Below are positions 25,639 to 38,592 of a DNA stretch of 64,000 nucleotides, one piece after another; positions within the stretch are counted from its first letter, which is position 1; every line of letters begins with the position of its first letter. The DNA lies in assembly GCA_945910005.1 (NCBI GenBank), contig CAMDTW010000627.1, positions 1-64,000 on the forward strand, read 5' to 3'. A program made the position numbers and the translations under genes. Origin of the DNA: Isoperla grammatica. Its lineage: Eukaryota > Arthropoda > Insecta > Plecoptera > Perlodidae. The notes below the pieces were generated by a model. It was not told the DNA's origin, ran no database searches, and saw nothing but the letters and a program-made list of their open reading frames with translations.

Positions 25639-28600
25639 ATGCATATTTTAACCAAAAACGACGAAAAAACTCAATTTATGCATTTTCATTATACTCTTGA
25701 AGAATGCAACCTATAATTCTTATTTTTCGACGGAGGGTGTAACTTCTATAGAAGTTATCGAAATGTGACGAAATGGACAAATTGTGCTTATTGGAGCCTA
25801 AAACGCTCTAAAACAACGATTTGTCAACTTTGGTTGAAACCCTTAGGAATCCCGGCCGTATGCAAGATTCCTCTTAAAACTGGAAGTTTGTGGTAGATAG
25901 ACTGAAATCAGCCAATTTCTATTTTGTATGCATATTTTAACCAAAAACGACGAAAAAACTCAATTTATGCATTTTCATTATACTCTTGAAGAATGCAACC
26001 TATAATTCTTATTTTTCGACGGAGGGTGTAACTTCTATAGAAGTTATCGAAATGTGACGAAATGGACAAATTGTGCTTATTGGAGCCTGAAACGCTCTAA
26101 AACAACGATTTGTGCAATTTGGTTGAAACCCTTAGGAATCCCAGCCGTATGCAAGATTCCTCTTAAAACTGGAAGTTTGTGGTAGATAGACTGAAATCAG
26201 CCTTTTTCTTTATTTTATGCATATTTAAACCAAAAACGACGAAAAAACTCAATTTATGCATTTTCATTATACTCTTGAAGAATGCAGCCTATAATTCTTA
26301 TTTTTCAACGGAGGGTGTAACTTCTATAGAAGTTATCGAAATGTGACGAAATGGACAAATTGTGCTTATTGGAGCCAGAAACGCTCTAAAACAACGATTT
26401 GTCAACTTTGGTTGAAACCCTTAGGAATCCCGGCCGTATGCAAGATTCCTCTTAAAACTGGAAGTTTGTGGTAGATAGACTGAAATCAGCCAATTTCTAT
26501 TTTTTATGCATATTTTAACCAAAAACGACGAAAAAACTCAATTTATGCATTTTCATTATACTCTTGAAGAATGCAGCCTATAATTCTTATTTTTCAACTT
26601 AGGGTGTAACTTCTATAGAAGTTATCGAAATGTGACGAAATGGACAAATTGTGCTTATTAGGAATCCCGGCCGTATGCAAGATTCCTCTTAAAACTGGAA
26701 GTTTGTGGTAGATACACTGAAATCAGCCAATTTCTATTTTTTATGCATATTTTAACCAAAAACGACGAAAAAACTCAATTTATGCATTTTCATTATACTC
26801 TTGAAGAATGCAGCCTATAATTCTTATTTTTCAATGGAGGGTGTAACTTCTATAGAAGTTATCGAAATGTGACGAAATGGACAAATTGTGCTTATTGGAG
26901 CCTGAAACGCTCTCAAACAACGATTTGTCAACTTTAGTTGAAACCCTTAGGAATCCCGGCCGTATGCAAAATTCCTCTTAAAACTGGAATGTTGTGGTAG
27001 ATACACTAAAATCAGCCAATTTCTATGTTTTATGCATATTTTAACCAAAAACGACCAAAAAACTCAATTTATGCATTTTCATAATACTCTTTCAGAATGC
27101 ACACTAACATTATTATTTTTCAACGGTTGGTGTAACTTCTAAAGTAGTTATCGAAATGTGACGAAATGGACAAATTGTGCTTATTGGAGCCTGAAACGCT
27201 CTAAAACAACGATTTGTCAACTTTGGTTGAAACCCTTAGGAATCCCAGCCGTATGCAAGATTCCTCATAAAACTTGAAGTTTGTGGTAGATAGACTGAAA
27301 TCAGCCAATTTCTATATTTTATGCATATTTTAACCAAAAACGACGAAAAAACTCAATTTATGCATTTTCATTATACTCTTGAAGAATGCAGACTATAATT
27401 CTTATTTTTCAACTTAGGGTGTAACTTCTATAGAAGTTATCGAAATGTGACGAAATGGACAGATTGTGCTTATTGGAGCCTGAAACGCTATAAAACAACG
27501 ATTTGTCAACTTTGGTTGAAACCCATAGGAATCCCGGCCGTATGCAAGATTCCTCTTAAAACTGGAAGTTTGTGGTAGATACACTGCAATCAGCCAATTA
27601 CTATTTTTTATGCATATTTTAACCAAAAACGTCGAAAAAACTCAATTTATGCATTTTCATTATACTCTTGAAGAATGCAGCCTATACTTCTTATTTTTCA
27701 ACGGAGGGTGTAACTTCTATAGAAGTTATCGAAATGTGACGAAATGGACAAATTGTGCTTATTGGAGCCTGAAACGCTCTAAAAACACGATTTGTCAACT
27801 TTGGTGAAACCCTTAGGAATCCCGGCCGTATGCAAGATTCCTCTTAAAACTGGAAGTTTGTGGTAGATAGACTGAAATCAGCCAATTTCTATTTTTTATG
27901 CATATTTTAACCAAAAACGACGAAAAAACACAATTTATGCATTTTCATTATACTCTTGAAGAATGCAACCTATAATTCTTATTTTTCGACGGAGTGTGTA
28001 ACTTCTATAGAAGTTATCGAAATGTGATGAAATGGACAAATTGTGCTTATTGGAGCCTGAAACGCTCTTAATCAACGATTTGTGCAATTTGGTTGAAACC
28101 CTTAGGAATCCCAGCCGTATGCAAGATTCCTCTTAAAACGGGAAGTTTGTGGTAGATAGACTAAAATCAGCCAATTTCTATATTTAATGCAAATTTTAAC
28201 CAAAAACGACGAAAAAACTCAATTTATGCATTTTCATTATACTCTTGAAGAATGCAGCCTATAATTCTTATTTTTCAACGGAGGGTGTAACTTCTATAGA
28301 AGTTATCGAAATGTGACGAAATGGACAAATTGTGCTTATTGGAGCCTGAAACGCTCTAAAATTTCGGTTTGTCAACTTTGGTTGAAACCCTTAGGAATCC
28401 CAGCCGTATGCAAGATTCCTCTTAAAACTGGAAGTTTGTGGTAGATAGACTGAAATCAGCCTTTTTCTTTATTTTATGCATATTTTAACCAAAAACGACG
28501 AAAAAACTCAATTTATGCATTTTCATTATACTCTTGAAGAATGCAGCCTATAATTCTTATTTTTCAACGGAGGGTGTAACTTCTATAGAAGTTATCGAAA

Positions 28601-29342
28601 TGTGACGAAATGGACAAATTGTGCTTATTGGAGCCAGAAACGCCTTAAAACAACGATTTGTCAACTTTGGTTGAAACCCTTAGGAATCCCGGCCGTATGC
28701 AAGATTCCTCTTAAAACTGGAAGTTTGTGGTAGATAGACTGAAATCAGCCAATTTCTATTTTTTATGCATATTTTAACCAAAAACGACGAAAAAACTCAA
28801 TTTATGCATTTTCATTATACTCTTGAAGAATGCAGCCTATAATTCTTATTTTTCAACTTAGGGTGTAACTTCTATAGAAGTTATCGAAATGTGACGAAAT
28901 GGACAAATTGTGCTTATTAGAGCCTGAAACGCTCTAAAACAACGATTTGTCAACTTTGGTTAAAACCCTTAGGAATCCCGGCCGTATGCAAGATTCCTCT
29001 TAAAACTGGAAGTTTGTGGTAGATACACTAAAATCAGCCAATTTCTATTTTTTATGCATATTTTAACCAAAAACGACGAAAAAACTCAATTTATGCATTT
29101 TCATTATACTCTTGAAGAATGCAACCTATAATTCTTATTTTTCGACGGAGGGTGTAACTTCTATAGAAGTTATCGAAATGTGACGAAATGGACAAATTGT
29201 GCTTAGTGGAGCCTGAAACGCTCTAAAACAACGATTTGTCAACTTTGGTTGAAACCCTTAGGAATCCCAGCCGTATGCAAGATTCCTCTTAAAACGGGAA
29301 GTTTGTGGTAGATAGACTAAAATCAGCCAATTTCTATATTTA
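23905..29342 (+). repeat. Left copy of a large segmental duplication (partner at 38593-43454)
   Basis: Order Bn-Bn-E-C-D-G-B-Bn-A-D(deleted)-A'-C-D-K-Bn-E-A-D-B. It matches the right copy with an offset of 14,688-14,690 bp up to the C monomer. After that the offset is 14,401 bp, because the right copy lacks one D unit. Diagnostic shared variants: gtaacatc, ggaattttg/ggaatgttg, the 52-bp deletion, ctctcaaac, ctatgttttatgc, cgtcgaaaaaac, tttggtgaaaccc (one base short) and ctcttaatcaacg. Confidence 0.85.
26506..26742 (+). repeat. D monomer with a 52-bp internal deletion (237 bp), left copy
   Basis: The sequence jumps from gtgcttatta directly to ggaatcccgg. Compared with other D units, 52 bp is missing, from gagcctg to the last ta before ggaatccc. 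The deletion ends share tta, so a 3-bp microhomology is present. An identical deletion occurs at 41196-41432, showing that both came from one event followed by duplication. Confidence 0.93.
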
Positions 29343-29631
29343 ATGCAAATTTTAACCAAAAACGACGAAAAAACTCAATTTATGCATTTTCATTATACTC
29401 TTGAAGAATGCAGCCTATAATTCTTATTTTTCAACGGAGGGTGTAACTTCTATAGAAGTTATCGAAATGTGACGAAATGGACAAATTGTGCTTATTGGAG
29501 CCTGAAACGCTCTAAAATTTCGGTTTGTCAACTTTGGTTGAAACCCTTAGGAATCCCGGCCGTATGCAAAATTCCTCTTAAAACTGGAAGTTTGTGGTAG
29601 ATACACTAAAATAAGCCAATTTCTATATTTT

Positions 29632-29920
29632 ATGGATATTTTAACCAAAAACGACCAAAAAACTCAATTTATGCATTTTCATAATACTCTTGAAGAATGC
29701 AACCTATAATTCTTATTTTTCGACGGAGGGTGTAACTTCTATAGAAGTTATCGAAATGTGACGAAATGGACAAATTGTGCTTATTGGAGCCTGAAACGCT
29801 CTAAAACAACGATTTGTGCAATTTGGTTGAAACCCTTAGGAATCCCAGCCGTATGCAAGATTCCTCTTAAAACTGGAAGTTTGTGGTAGATAGACTGAAA
29901 TCAGCCTTTTTCTTTATTTT
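29632..29920 (+). repeat. Chimeric monomer C(5')/B(3')
   Basis: The unit opens as a C monomer (cgaccaaaaaactc, cataatactc) and switches to B type (ttgaagaatgcaacc, cgacggaggg, then the n variant) near position 59. Its first bases are mutated (ATGGAT instead of ATGCAT). It marks the place where a C unit following E was fused to a downstream Bn unit, consistent with intramonomer recombination. Confidence 0.88.
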
Positions 29921-31367
29921 ATGCAAATATTTTAACCAAAAACGACGAAAAAACTCAATTTATGCATTTTCATTATACTCTTGAAGAATGCAGCCTATAA
30001 TTCTTATTTTTCAACGGAGGGTGTAACTTCCATAGAAGTTATCGAAATGTGACGAAATGGACAAATTGTGCTTATTGGAGCCAGAAACGCTCTAAAACAA
30101 CGATTTGTCAACTTTGGTTGAAACCCTTAGGAACCCCGGCCGTATGCAAGATTCCTCTTAAAACTGGAAGTTTGTGGTAGATAGACTGAAATCAGCCAAT
30201 TTCTATTTTTTATGCATATTTTAACCAAAAACGACGAAAAAACTCAATTTATGCATTTTCATTATACTCTTGAAGAATGCAGCCTATAATTCTTATTTTT
30301 CAACGGAGGGTGTAACTTCTATAGAAGTTATCGAAATGTGACGAAATGGACAATTTGTGCTTATTGGAGCCTGAAACGCTCTAAAACAACGATTTGTCAA
30401 CTTTCGTTGAAACCCTTAGGAATCCCGGCCGTATGCAAGATTCCTCTTAAAACTGGAAGTTTGTGGTAGATAGACTAAAATCAGCCAATTTCTATATTTT
30501 ATGCATATTTTAACCAAAAACGACCAAAAAACTCAATTTATGCATTTTTATAATACTCTTTCAGAATGCACACTAACATTATTATTTTTCAACGGTTGGT
30601 GTAACTTCTAAAGTAGTTATCGAAATATGACGAAATGGACAAATTGTGCTTATTGGAGCCTGAAACGCTCTAAAACAACGATTTGTCAACTTTGGTTGAA
30701 ACCCTTAGGAATCCCAGCCGTATGCAAGATTCCTCTTAAAACTGGAAGTTTGTGGTAGATAGACTGAAATCAGCCAATATCTATATTTTATGCATATTTT
30801 AACCAAAAACGACGAAAAAACTCAATTTATGCATTTTCATTATACTCTTGAAGAATGCAGCCTATAATTCTTATTTTTCAACTTAGGGTGTAACTTCTAC
30901 AGAAGTTATCGAAATGTGACGAAATGGACAAATTGTGCTTATTAGAGCCTGAAACGCTCTAAAACAACGATTTGTCAACTTTGGTTGAAACCCTTAGGAA
31001 TCCCGGCCGTATGCAAGATTCCTCTTAAAACTGGAAGTTTGTGGTAGATACACTGAAATCAGCCAATTTCTATTTTTCATGCATATTTTAACCAAAAACG
31101 ACGAAAAAACTCAATTTATGCATTTTCATTATACTCTTGAAGAATGCAGCCTATACTTCTTATTTTTCAACGGAGGGTGTAACTTCTATAGAAGTTATCG
31201 AAATGTGACGAAATGGACAAATTGTGCTTATTGGAGCCTGAAACGCTCTAAAACAACGATTTGTGCAATTTGGTTGAAACCCTTAGGAATCCCAGCCGTA
31301 TGCAAGATTCCTCTTAAAACGGGAAGTTTGTGGTAGATAGACTAAAATCAGCCAATTTCTATATTTA

Positions 31368-31656
31368 ATGCAAATTTTAACCAAAAACGACGAAAAAACT
31401 CAATTTATGCATTTTCATTATACTCTTGAAGAATGCAGCCTATAATTCTTATTTTTCAACGGAGGGTGTAACTTCTATAGAAGTTATCGAAATGTGACGA
31501 AATGGACAATTTGTGCTTATTGGAGCCTGAAACGCTCTAAAACAACGATTTGTCAACTTTCGTTGAAACCCTTAGGAATCCCGGCCGTATGCAAGATTCC
31601 TCTTAAAACTGGAAGTTTGTGGTAGATAGACTGAAATCAGCCAATTTCTATATTTT
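31368..31656 (+). repeat. Chimeric monomer E(5')/P(3') at the 4-mer duplication junction
   Basis: It begins atgcaaattttaacc like E, then carries ggacaatttgtgc and ctttcgttgaaacc exactly like the P unit at 30212. In the following copy the same place (32524) holds a normal E unit. This is what unequal crossing-over between an E and a P monomer would leave behind while duplicating four units. Confidence 0.85.
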
Positions 31657-34600
31657 ATGCATATTTTAACCAAAAACGACCAAAAAACTCAATTTATGCA
31701 TTTTTATAATACTCTTTCAGAATGCACACTAACATTATTATTTTTCAACGGTTGGTGTAACTTCTAAAGTAGTTATCGAAATATGACGAAATGGACAAAT
31801 TGTGCTTATTGGAGCCTGAAACGCTCTAAAACAACGATTTGTCAACTTTGGTTGAAACCCTTAGGAATCCCAGCCGTATGCAAGATTCCTCTTAAAACTG
31901 GAAGTTTGTGGTAGATAGACTGAAATCAGCCAATATCTATATTTTATGCATATTTTAACCAAAAACGACGAAAAAACTCAATTTATGCATTTTCATTATA
32001 CTCTTGAAGAATGCAGCCTATAATTCTTATTTTTCAACTTAGGGTGTAACTTCTATAGAAGTTATCGAAATGTGACGAAATGGACAAATTGTGCTTATTA
32101 GAGCCTGAAACGCTCTAAAACAACGATTTGTCAACTTTGGTTGAAACCCTTAGGAATCCCGGCCGTATGCAAGATTCCTCTTAAAACTGGAAGTTTGTGG
32201 TAGATACACTGAAATCAGCCAATTTCTATTTTTCATGCATATTTTAACCAAAAACGACGAAAAAACTCAATTTATGCATTTTCATTATACTCTTGAAGAA
32301 TGCAGCCTATACTTCTTATTTTTCAACGGAGGGTGTAACTTCTATAGAAGTTATCGAAATGTGACGAAATGGACAAATTGTGCTTATTGGAGCCTGAAAC
32401 GCTCTAAAACAACGATTTGTGCAATTTGGTTGAAACCCTTAGGAATCCCAGCCGTATGCAAGATTCCTCTTAAAACGGGAAGTTTGTGGTAGATAGACTA
32501 AAATCAGCCAATTTCTATATTTAATGCAAATTTTAACCAAAAACGACGAAAAAACTCAATTTATGCATTTTCATTATACTCTTGAAGAATGCAGCCTATA
32601 ATTCTTATTTTTCAACGGAGGGTGTAACTTCTATAGAAGTTATCGAAATGTGACGAAATGGACAAATTGTGCTCATTGGAGCCTGAAACGCTCTAAAATT
32701 TCGGTTTGTCAACTTTGGTTGAAACCCTTAGGAATCCCGGCCGTATGCAAAATTCCTCTTTAAACTGGAAGTTTGTGGTAGATAGACTAAAATCAGCAAA
32801 TTTCAATATGTTATGCATATTTTAACCAAAAACGACCAAAAAACTCAATTTATGCATTTTCATAATACTCTTTCAGAATGCACACTAACATTATTATTTT
32901 TCAACGGTTGGTGTAACTTCTAAAGTAGTTATCGAAATGTGACGAAATGGACAAATTGTGCTTATTGGAGCCTGAAACGCTCTAAAACAACGATTTGTCA
33001 ACTTTGGTTGAAACCCTTAGGAATCCCAGCCGTATGCAAGATTCCTCATAAAACTGGAAGTTTGTGGTAGATAGACTGAAATCAGCCAATTTCTATATTT
33101 TATGCATATTTTAACCAAAAACGACGAAAAAACTCAATTTATGCATTTTCATTATACTCTTGAAGAATGCAGCCTATAATTCTTATTTTTCAACTTAGGG
33201 TGTAACTTCTATAGAAGTTATCGAAATGTGACGAAATGGACAAATTGTGCTTATTGGAGCCTGAAACGCTCTAAAACAACGATTTGTCAATTTTGGTAGA
33301 AACCCTTAGGAATCCCGGCCGTATGCAAGATTCCTCTTAAAACTGGAAGTTTGTGGTAGATAGACTGAAATCAGCCAATTTCTATTTTTTATGCATATTT
33401 TAACCAAAAACGACGAACAAACTCAATTTATGCATTTTCATTATACTCTTGAAGAATGCAACCTATAATTCTTATTTTTCGACGGAGGGTGTAACTTCTA
33501 TAGAAGTTATCGAAATGTGACGAAATGGACAAATTGTGCTTATTGGAGCCTAAAACGCTCTAAAACAACGATTTGTCAACTTTGGTTGAAACTCTTAGGA
33601 ATCCCAGCCGTATGCAAGATTCCTCTTAAAACAGGAAGTTTGTGGTAGATAGACTGAAATCAGCCAATTTCTATTTTTTATGCATATTTTAACCAAAAAC
33701 GACGAAAAAACTCAATTTATGCATTTTCATTATACTCTTGAAGAATGCAACCTATAATTCTTATTTTTCGACGGAGGGTGTAACTTCTATAGAAGTTATC
33801 GAAATGTGACGAAATGGACAAATTGTGCTTATTGGAGCCAGAAACGCTCTAAAACAACGATTTGTCAACTTTGGTTGAAACCCTTAGGAATCCCGGCCGT
33901 ATGCAAGATTCCTCTTAAAACTGGAAGTTTGTGGTAGATAGACTGATATCAGCCAATTTCTATTTTTTATGCATATTTTAACCAAAAACGACGAAAAAAC
34001 TCAATATATGCATTTTCATTATACTCTTGAAGAATGCAGCCTATAATTCTTATTTTTCAACGGAGGGTGTAACTTCTATAGAAGTTATCGAAATGTGACG
34101 AAATGGACAATTTGTGCTTATTGGAGCCTGAAACGCTCTAAAACAACGATTTGTCAACTTTAGTTGAAACCCTTAGGAATCCCGGCCGTATGCAAGATTC
34201 CTCTTAAAACTGGAAGTTTGTGGAAGATAGACTAAAATCAGCCAATTTCTATATTTAATGCATATTTTAACCAAAAACGACCAAAAAACTCAATTTATGC
34301 ATTTTCATAATACTCTTTCAGAATGCACACTAACATTATTATTTTTCAACGGTTGGTGTAACTTCTAAAGTATCTATCGAAATATGACGAAATGGACAAA
34401 TTGTGCTTATTGGAGCCTGAAACGCTCTAAAACAACGATTTGTCAACTTTGGTTGAAACCCTTAGGAATCCCAGCCGTATGCAAGATTCCTCTTAAAACT
34501 GGAAGTTTGTGGTAGATAGACTAAAATCAGCCAATTTCTATGTTTTATGCATATTTTAACCAAAAACGACGAAAAAACTCAATTTATGCATTTTCATTAT

Positions 34601-34835
34601 ACTCTTGAAGAATGCAGCCTATACTTCTTATTTTTCAACGGAGGGTGTAACTTCTATAGAAGTTATCGAAATGTGACAAAATGGACAAATTGTGCTTATT
34701 GGAGCCTGAAACGCTCTAAAAACACGATTTGTCAACTTTGGTTGAAACACTAAGGAATCCCGGCCGTATGCAAGATTCCTCTTAAAACTGGAAGTTTGTG
34801 GTAGATAGACTGAAATCAGCCAATTTCTATTTTTT

Positions 34836-35124
34836 ATGCATATTTTAACCAAAAACGACGAAAAAACTCAATTTATTCATTTTCATTATACTCTTGAAGA
34901 ATGCAACCTATAATTCTTATTTTTCGACGGAGGGTGTAACTTCTATAGAAGTTATCGAAATGTGACGAAATGGACAAATTGTGCTTATTGGAGCCTGAAA
35001 CGCTCTAAAATTTCGGTTTGTCAACTTTGGTTGAAACCCTTAGGAATCCCGGCCGTATGCAAAATTTCTCTTAAAACTGGAAGTTTGTGGTAGATAGACT
35101 AAAATCAGACAATTTCTATATTTT
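34836..35124 (+). repeat. Chimeric monomer B(5')/E(3') within the 9-mer, copy 1
   Basis: It has a B front (gcaacc, cgacgg, with ttattcattttc) followed by the E mark atttcggtttg and caaaatttctc. The same chimera is at 37437-37725, so it arose before the nine-monomer duplication. Each copy is directly followed by a C2 monomer, keeping the E-then-C adjacency. Confidence 0.87.
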
Positions 35125-35413
35125 ATGCATATTTTAACCAAAAACGACCAAAAAACTCAATTTATGCATTTTCATAATACTCTTTCAGAATGCACACTAA
35201 CATTATTATTTTTCAACGGTTGGTGTAACTTCTAAAGTAGTTATCGAAATGTGACGAAATGGACAAATTGTGCTTAATGGAGCCTGAAACGCTCTAAAAC
35301 AACGATTTGTCAACTTTGGTTGAAACCCTTAGGAATCCCAGCCGTATGCAAGATTCCTCATAAAACTTGAAGTTTGTGGTAGATAGACTGAAATCAGCCA
35401 ATTTCTATATTTT

Positions 35414-35702
35414 ATGCATATTTTAACCAAAAACGACGAAAAAACTCAATTTATGCATTTTCATTATACTCTTGAAGAATGCAGCCTATAATTCTTATTT
35501 TTCAACTTAGGGTGTAACTTCTATAGAAGTTATCGAAATGTGACGAAATGGACAAATTGTGCTTATTGGAGCCTGAAACGCTCTAAAACAACGATTTGTC
35601 AACTTTGGTTGAAACCCTTAGGAATCCCAGCCGTATGCAAGATTCCTCATAAAACTGGAAGTTTGTGGTAGATAGACTGAAATCAGCCAATTTCTATATT
35701 TT
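35414..35702 (+). repeat. Chimeric monomer D(5')/C(3') at the 9-mer duplication boundary
   Basis: The front is D type (caacttaggg), but the 3' end reads cccagccg and cctcataaaactgg, as in C2 units. In copy 2 the matching unit (38015) is an ordinary D. This chimera is therefore the probable crossover joint that created the tandem 9-mer, pairing a D unit with the C unit that precedes copy 1 at 32813. Confidence 0.82.
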
Positions 35703-38592
35703 ATGCATATTTTAACCAAAAACGACGAAAAAACTCAATTTATGCATTTTCATTATACTCTTGAAGAATGCAGCCTATAATTCTTATTTTTCAACTTAGG
35801 GTGTAACTTCTATAGAAGTTATCGAAATGTGACGAAATGGACAAATTGTGCTTATTGGAGCCTGAAACGCTCTAAAACAACGATTTGTCAATTTTGGTTG
35901 AAACCCTTAGGAATCCCGGCCGTATGCAAGATTCCTCTTAAAACTGGAAGTTTGTGGTAGATAGACTGAAATCAGCCAATTTCTATTTTTTATGCATATT
36001 TTAACCAAAAACGACGAACAAACTCAATTTATGCATTTTCATTATACTCTTGAAGAATGCAACCTATAATTCTTATTTTTCGACGGAGGGTGTAACTTCT
36101 ATAGAAGTTATCGAAATGTGACGAAATGGACAAATTGTGCTTATTGGAGCCTAAAACGCTCTAAAACCACGATTTGTCAACTTTGGTTGAAACTCTTAGG
36201 AATCCCAGCCGTATGCAAGATTCCTCTTAAAACAGGAAGTTTGTGGTAGATAGACTGAAATCAGCCAATTTCTATTTTTTATGCATATTTTAACCAAAAA
36301 CGACGAAAAAACTCAATTTATGCATTTTCATTATACTCTTGAAGAATGCAACCTATAATTCTTATTTTTCGACGGAGGGTGTAACTTCTATAGAAGTTAT
36401 CGAAATGTGACGAAATGGACAAATTGTGCTTATTGGAGCCAGAAACGCTCTAAAACAACGATTTGTCAACTTTGGTTGAAACCCTTAGGAATCCCGGCCG
36501 TATGCAAGATTCCTCTTAAAACTGGAAGTTTGTGGTAGATAGACTGATATCAGCCAATTTCTATTTTTTATGCATATTTTAACCAAAAACGACGAAAAAA
36601 CTCAATATATGCATTTTCATTATACTCTTGAAGAATGCAGCCTATAATTCTTATTTTTCAACGGAGGGTGTAACTTCTATAGAAGTTATCGAAATGTGAC
36701 GAAATGGACAATTTGTGCTTATTGGAGCCTGAAACGCTCTAAAACAACGATTTGTCAACTTTAGTTGAAACCCTTAGGAATCCCGGCCGTATGCAAGATT
36801 TTTCTTAAAACTGGAAGTTTGTGGAAGATAGACTAAAATCAGCCAATTTCTATATTTAATGCATATTTTAACCAAAAACGACCAAAAAACTCAATTTATG
36901 CATTTTCATAATACTCTTTCAGAATGCACACTAACATTATTATTTTTCAACGGTTGGTGTAACTTCTAAAGTATCTATCGAAATATGACGAAATGGACAA
37001 ATTGTGCTTATTGGAGCCTGAAACGCTCTAAAACAACGATTTGTCAACTTTGGTTGAAACCCTTAGGAATCCCAGCCGTATGCAAGATTCCTCTTAAAAC
37101 TGGAAGTTTGTGGTAGATAGACTAAAATCAGCCAATTTCTATGTTTTATGCATATTTTAACCAAAAACGACGAAAAAACTCAATTTATGCATTTTCATTA
37201 TACTCTTGAAGAATGCAGCCTATACTTCTTATTTTTCAACGGAGGGTGTAACTTCTATAGAAGTTATCGAAATGTGACGAAATGGACAAATTGTGCTTAT
37301 TGGAGCCTGAAACGCTCTAAAAACACGATTTGTCAACTTTGGTTGAAACACTAAGGAATCCCGGCCGTATGCAAGATTCCTCTTAAAACTGGAAGTTTGT
37401 GGTAGATAGACTGAAATCAGCCAATTTCTATTTTTTATGCATATTTTAACCAAAAACGACGAAAAAACTCAATTTATTCATTTTCATTATACTCTTGAAG
37501 AATGCAACCTATAATTCTTATTTTTCGACGGAGGGTGTAACTTCTATAGAAGTTATCGAAATGTGACGAAATGGACAAATTGTGCTTATTGGAGCCTGAA
37601 ACGCTCTAAAATTTCGGTTTGTCAACTTTGGTTGAAACCCTTAGGAATCCCGGCCGTATGCAAAATTTCTCTTAAAACTGGAAGTTTGTGGTAGATAGAC
37701 TAAAATCAGACAATTTCTATATTTTATGCATATTTTAACCAAAAACGACCAAAAAACTCAATTTATGCATTTTCATAATACTCTTTCAGAATGCACACTA
37801 ACATTATTATTTTTCAACGGTTGGTGTAACTTCTAAAGTAGTTATCGAAATGTGACGAAATGGACAAATTGTGCTTAATGGAGCCTGAAACGCTCTAAAA
37901 CAACGATTTGTCAACTTTGGTTGAAACCCTTAGGAATCCCAGCCGTATGCAAGATTCCTCATAAAACTTGAAGTTTGTGGTAGATAGACTGAAATCAGCC
38001 AATTTCTATATTTTATGCATATTTTAACCAAAAACGACGAAAAAACTCAATTTATGCATTTTCATTATACTCTTGAAGAATGCAGCCTATAATTCTTATT
38101 TTTCAACTTAGGGTGTAACTTCTATAGAAGTTATCGAAATGTGACGAAATGGACAAATTGTGCTTATTAGAGCCTGAAACGCTTTAAAACAACGATTTGT
38201 CAACTTTGGTTAAAACCCTTAGGAATCCCGGCCGAATGCAAGATTCCTCTTAAAACTGGAAGTTTGTGGTAGATACACTGAAATCAGCCAATTTCTATTT
38301 TTTATGCATATTTTAACCAAAATCGACGAAAAAACTCAATTTATGCATTTTCATTATACTCTTGAAGAATGCAACCTATAATTCTTATTTTTCGACGGAG
38401 GGTGTAACTTCTATAGAAGTTATCGAAATGTGACGAAATGGACAAATTGTGCTTATTGGAGCCTGAAACGCTCTAAAACAACGATTTGTCAACTTTGGTT
38501 GAAACCCTTAGGAATCCCGGCCGTATGCAAGATTCCTCTTAAAACTGGAAGTTTGTGGTAGATAGACTGAAATCAGCCAATTTCTATTTTTT

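Larger units (their letters stand above)
29632..33101 (+). repeat. Array block with a 1156-bp (4-mer) tandem repeat: C/B-A-P-C-D-Kn-E/P-C-D-Kn-E-C
   Basis: C monomers at 30501, 31657 and 32813 are spaced exactly 1156 bp (4 x 289). The C-D-Kn runs at 30501 and 31657 share tttttataatac, gaaatatgacg, ccaatatctat and ttttcatgcat. The unit between them (31368-31656) is the E/P junction chimera. The third C, at 32813, is subtype C2 and is not a copy of the first two. Confidence 0.87.
33102..38303 (+). repeat. Tandem nine-monomer higher-order repeat, two copies of exactly 2601 bp
   Basis: The copies are 33102-35702 and 35703-38303. The order is D-B-B-P-C-K-B/E-C-(D or D/C). All landmarks checked are exactly 2601 bp apart (9 x 289), for example the C units at 34258 and 36859, and 35125 and 37726. 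Shared rare variants include gactgatatcag, caatatatgc, gtatctatcg, gaaacactaagg, ttattcattttc and caaaatttctc. Differences are few: gacaaaatgg in copy 1 against gacgaaatgg in copy 2, and gattcctctt against gatttttctt. The near identity suggests a recent duplication. Confidence 0.92.

Noticed and set aside
30402..31574. CENP-B box-like sequence (tttcgttgaaaccc) in the units at 30212 and 31368
   Set aside because: The TTCGTTG part resembles the left half of the box, but the essential CGGG part is missing (ccctta here), and only two units have TTCG. All others read ctttggttg or ctttagttg.
33102..38303. The 9-mer and the 14.69 kb duplication as assembly artefacts
   Set aside because: Not fully excluded, but the copies carry private differences (gacaaaatgg versus gacgaaatgg, a missing D unit, single-base insertions), which argues for real duplicated DNA. 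Read-level support would settle it.
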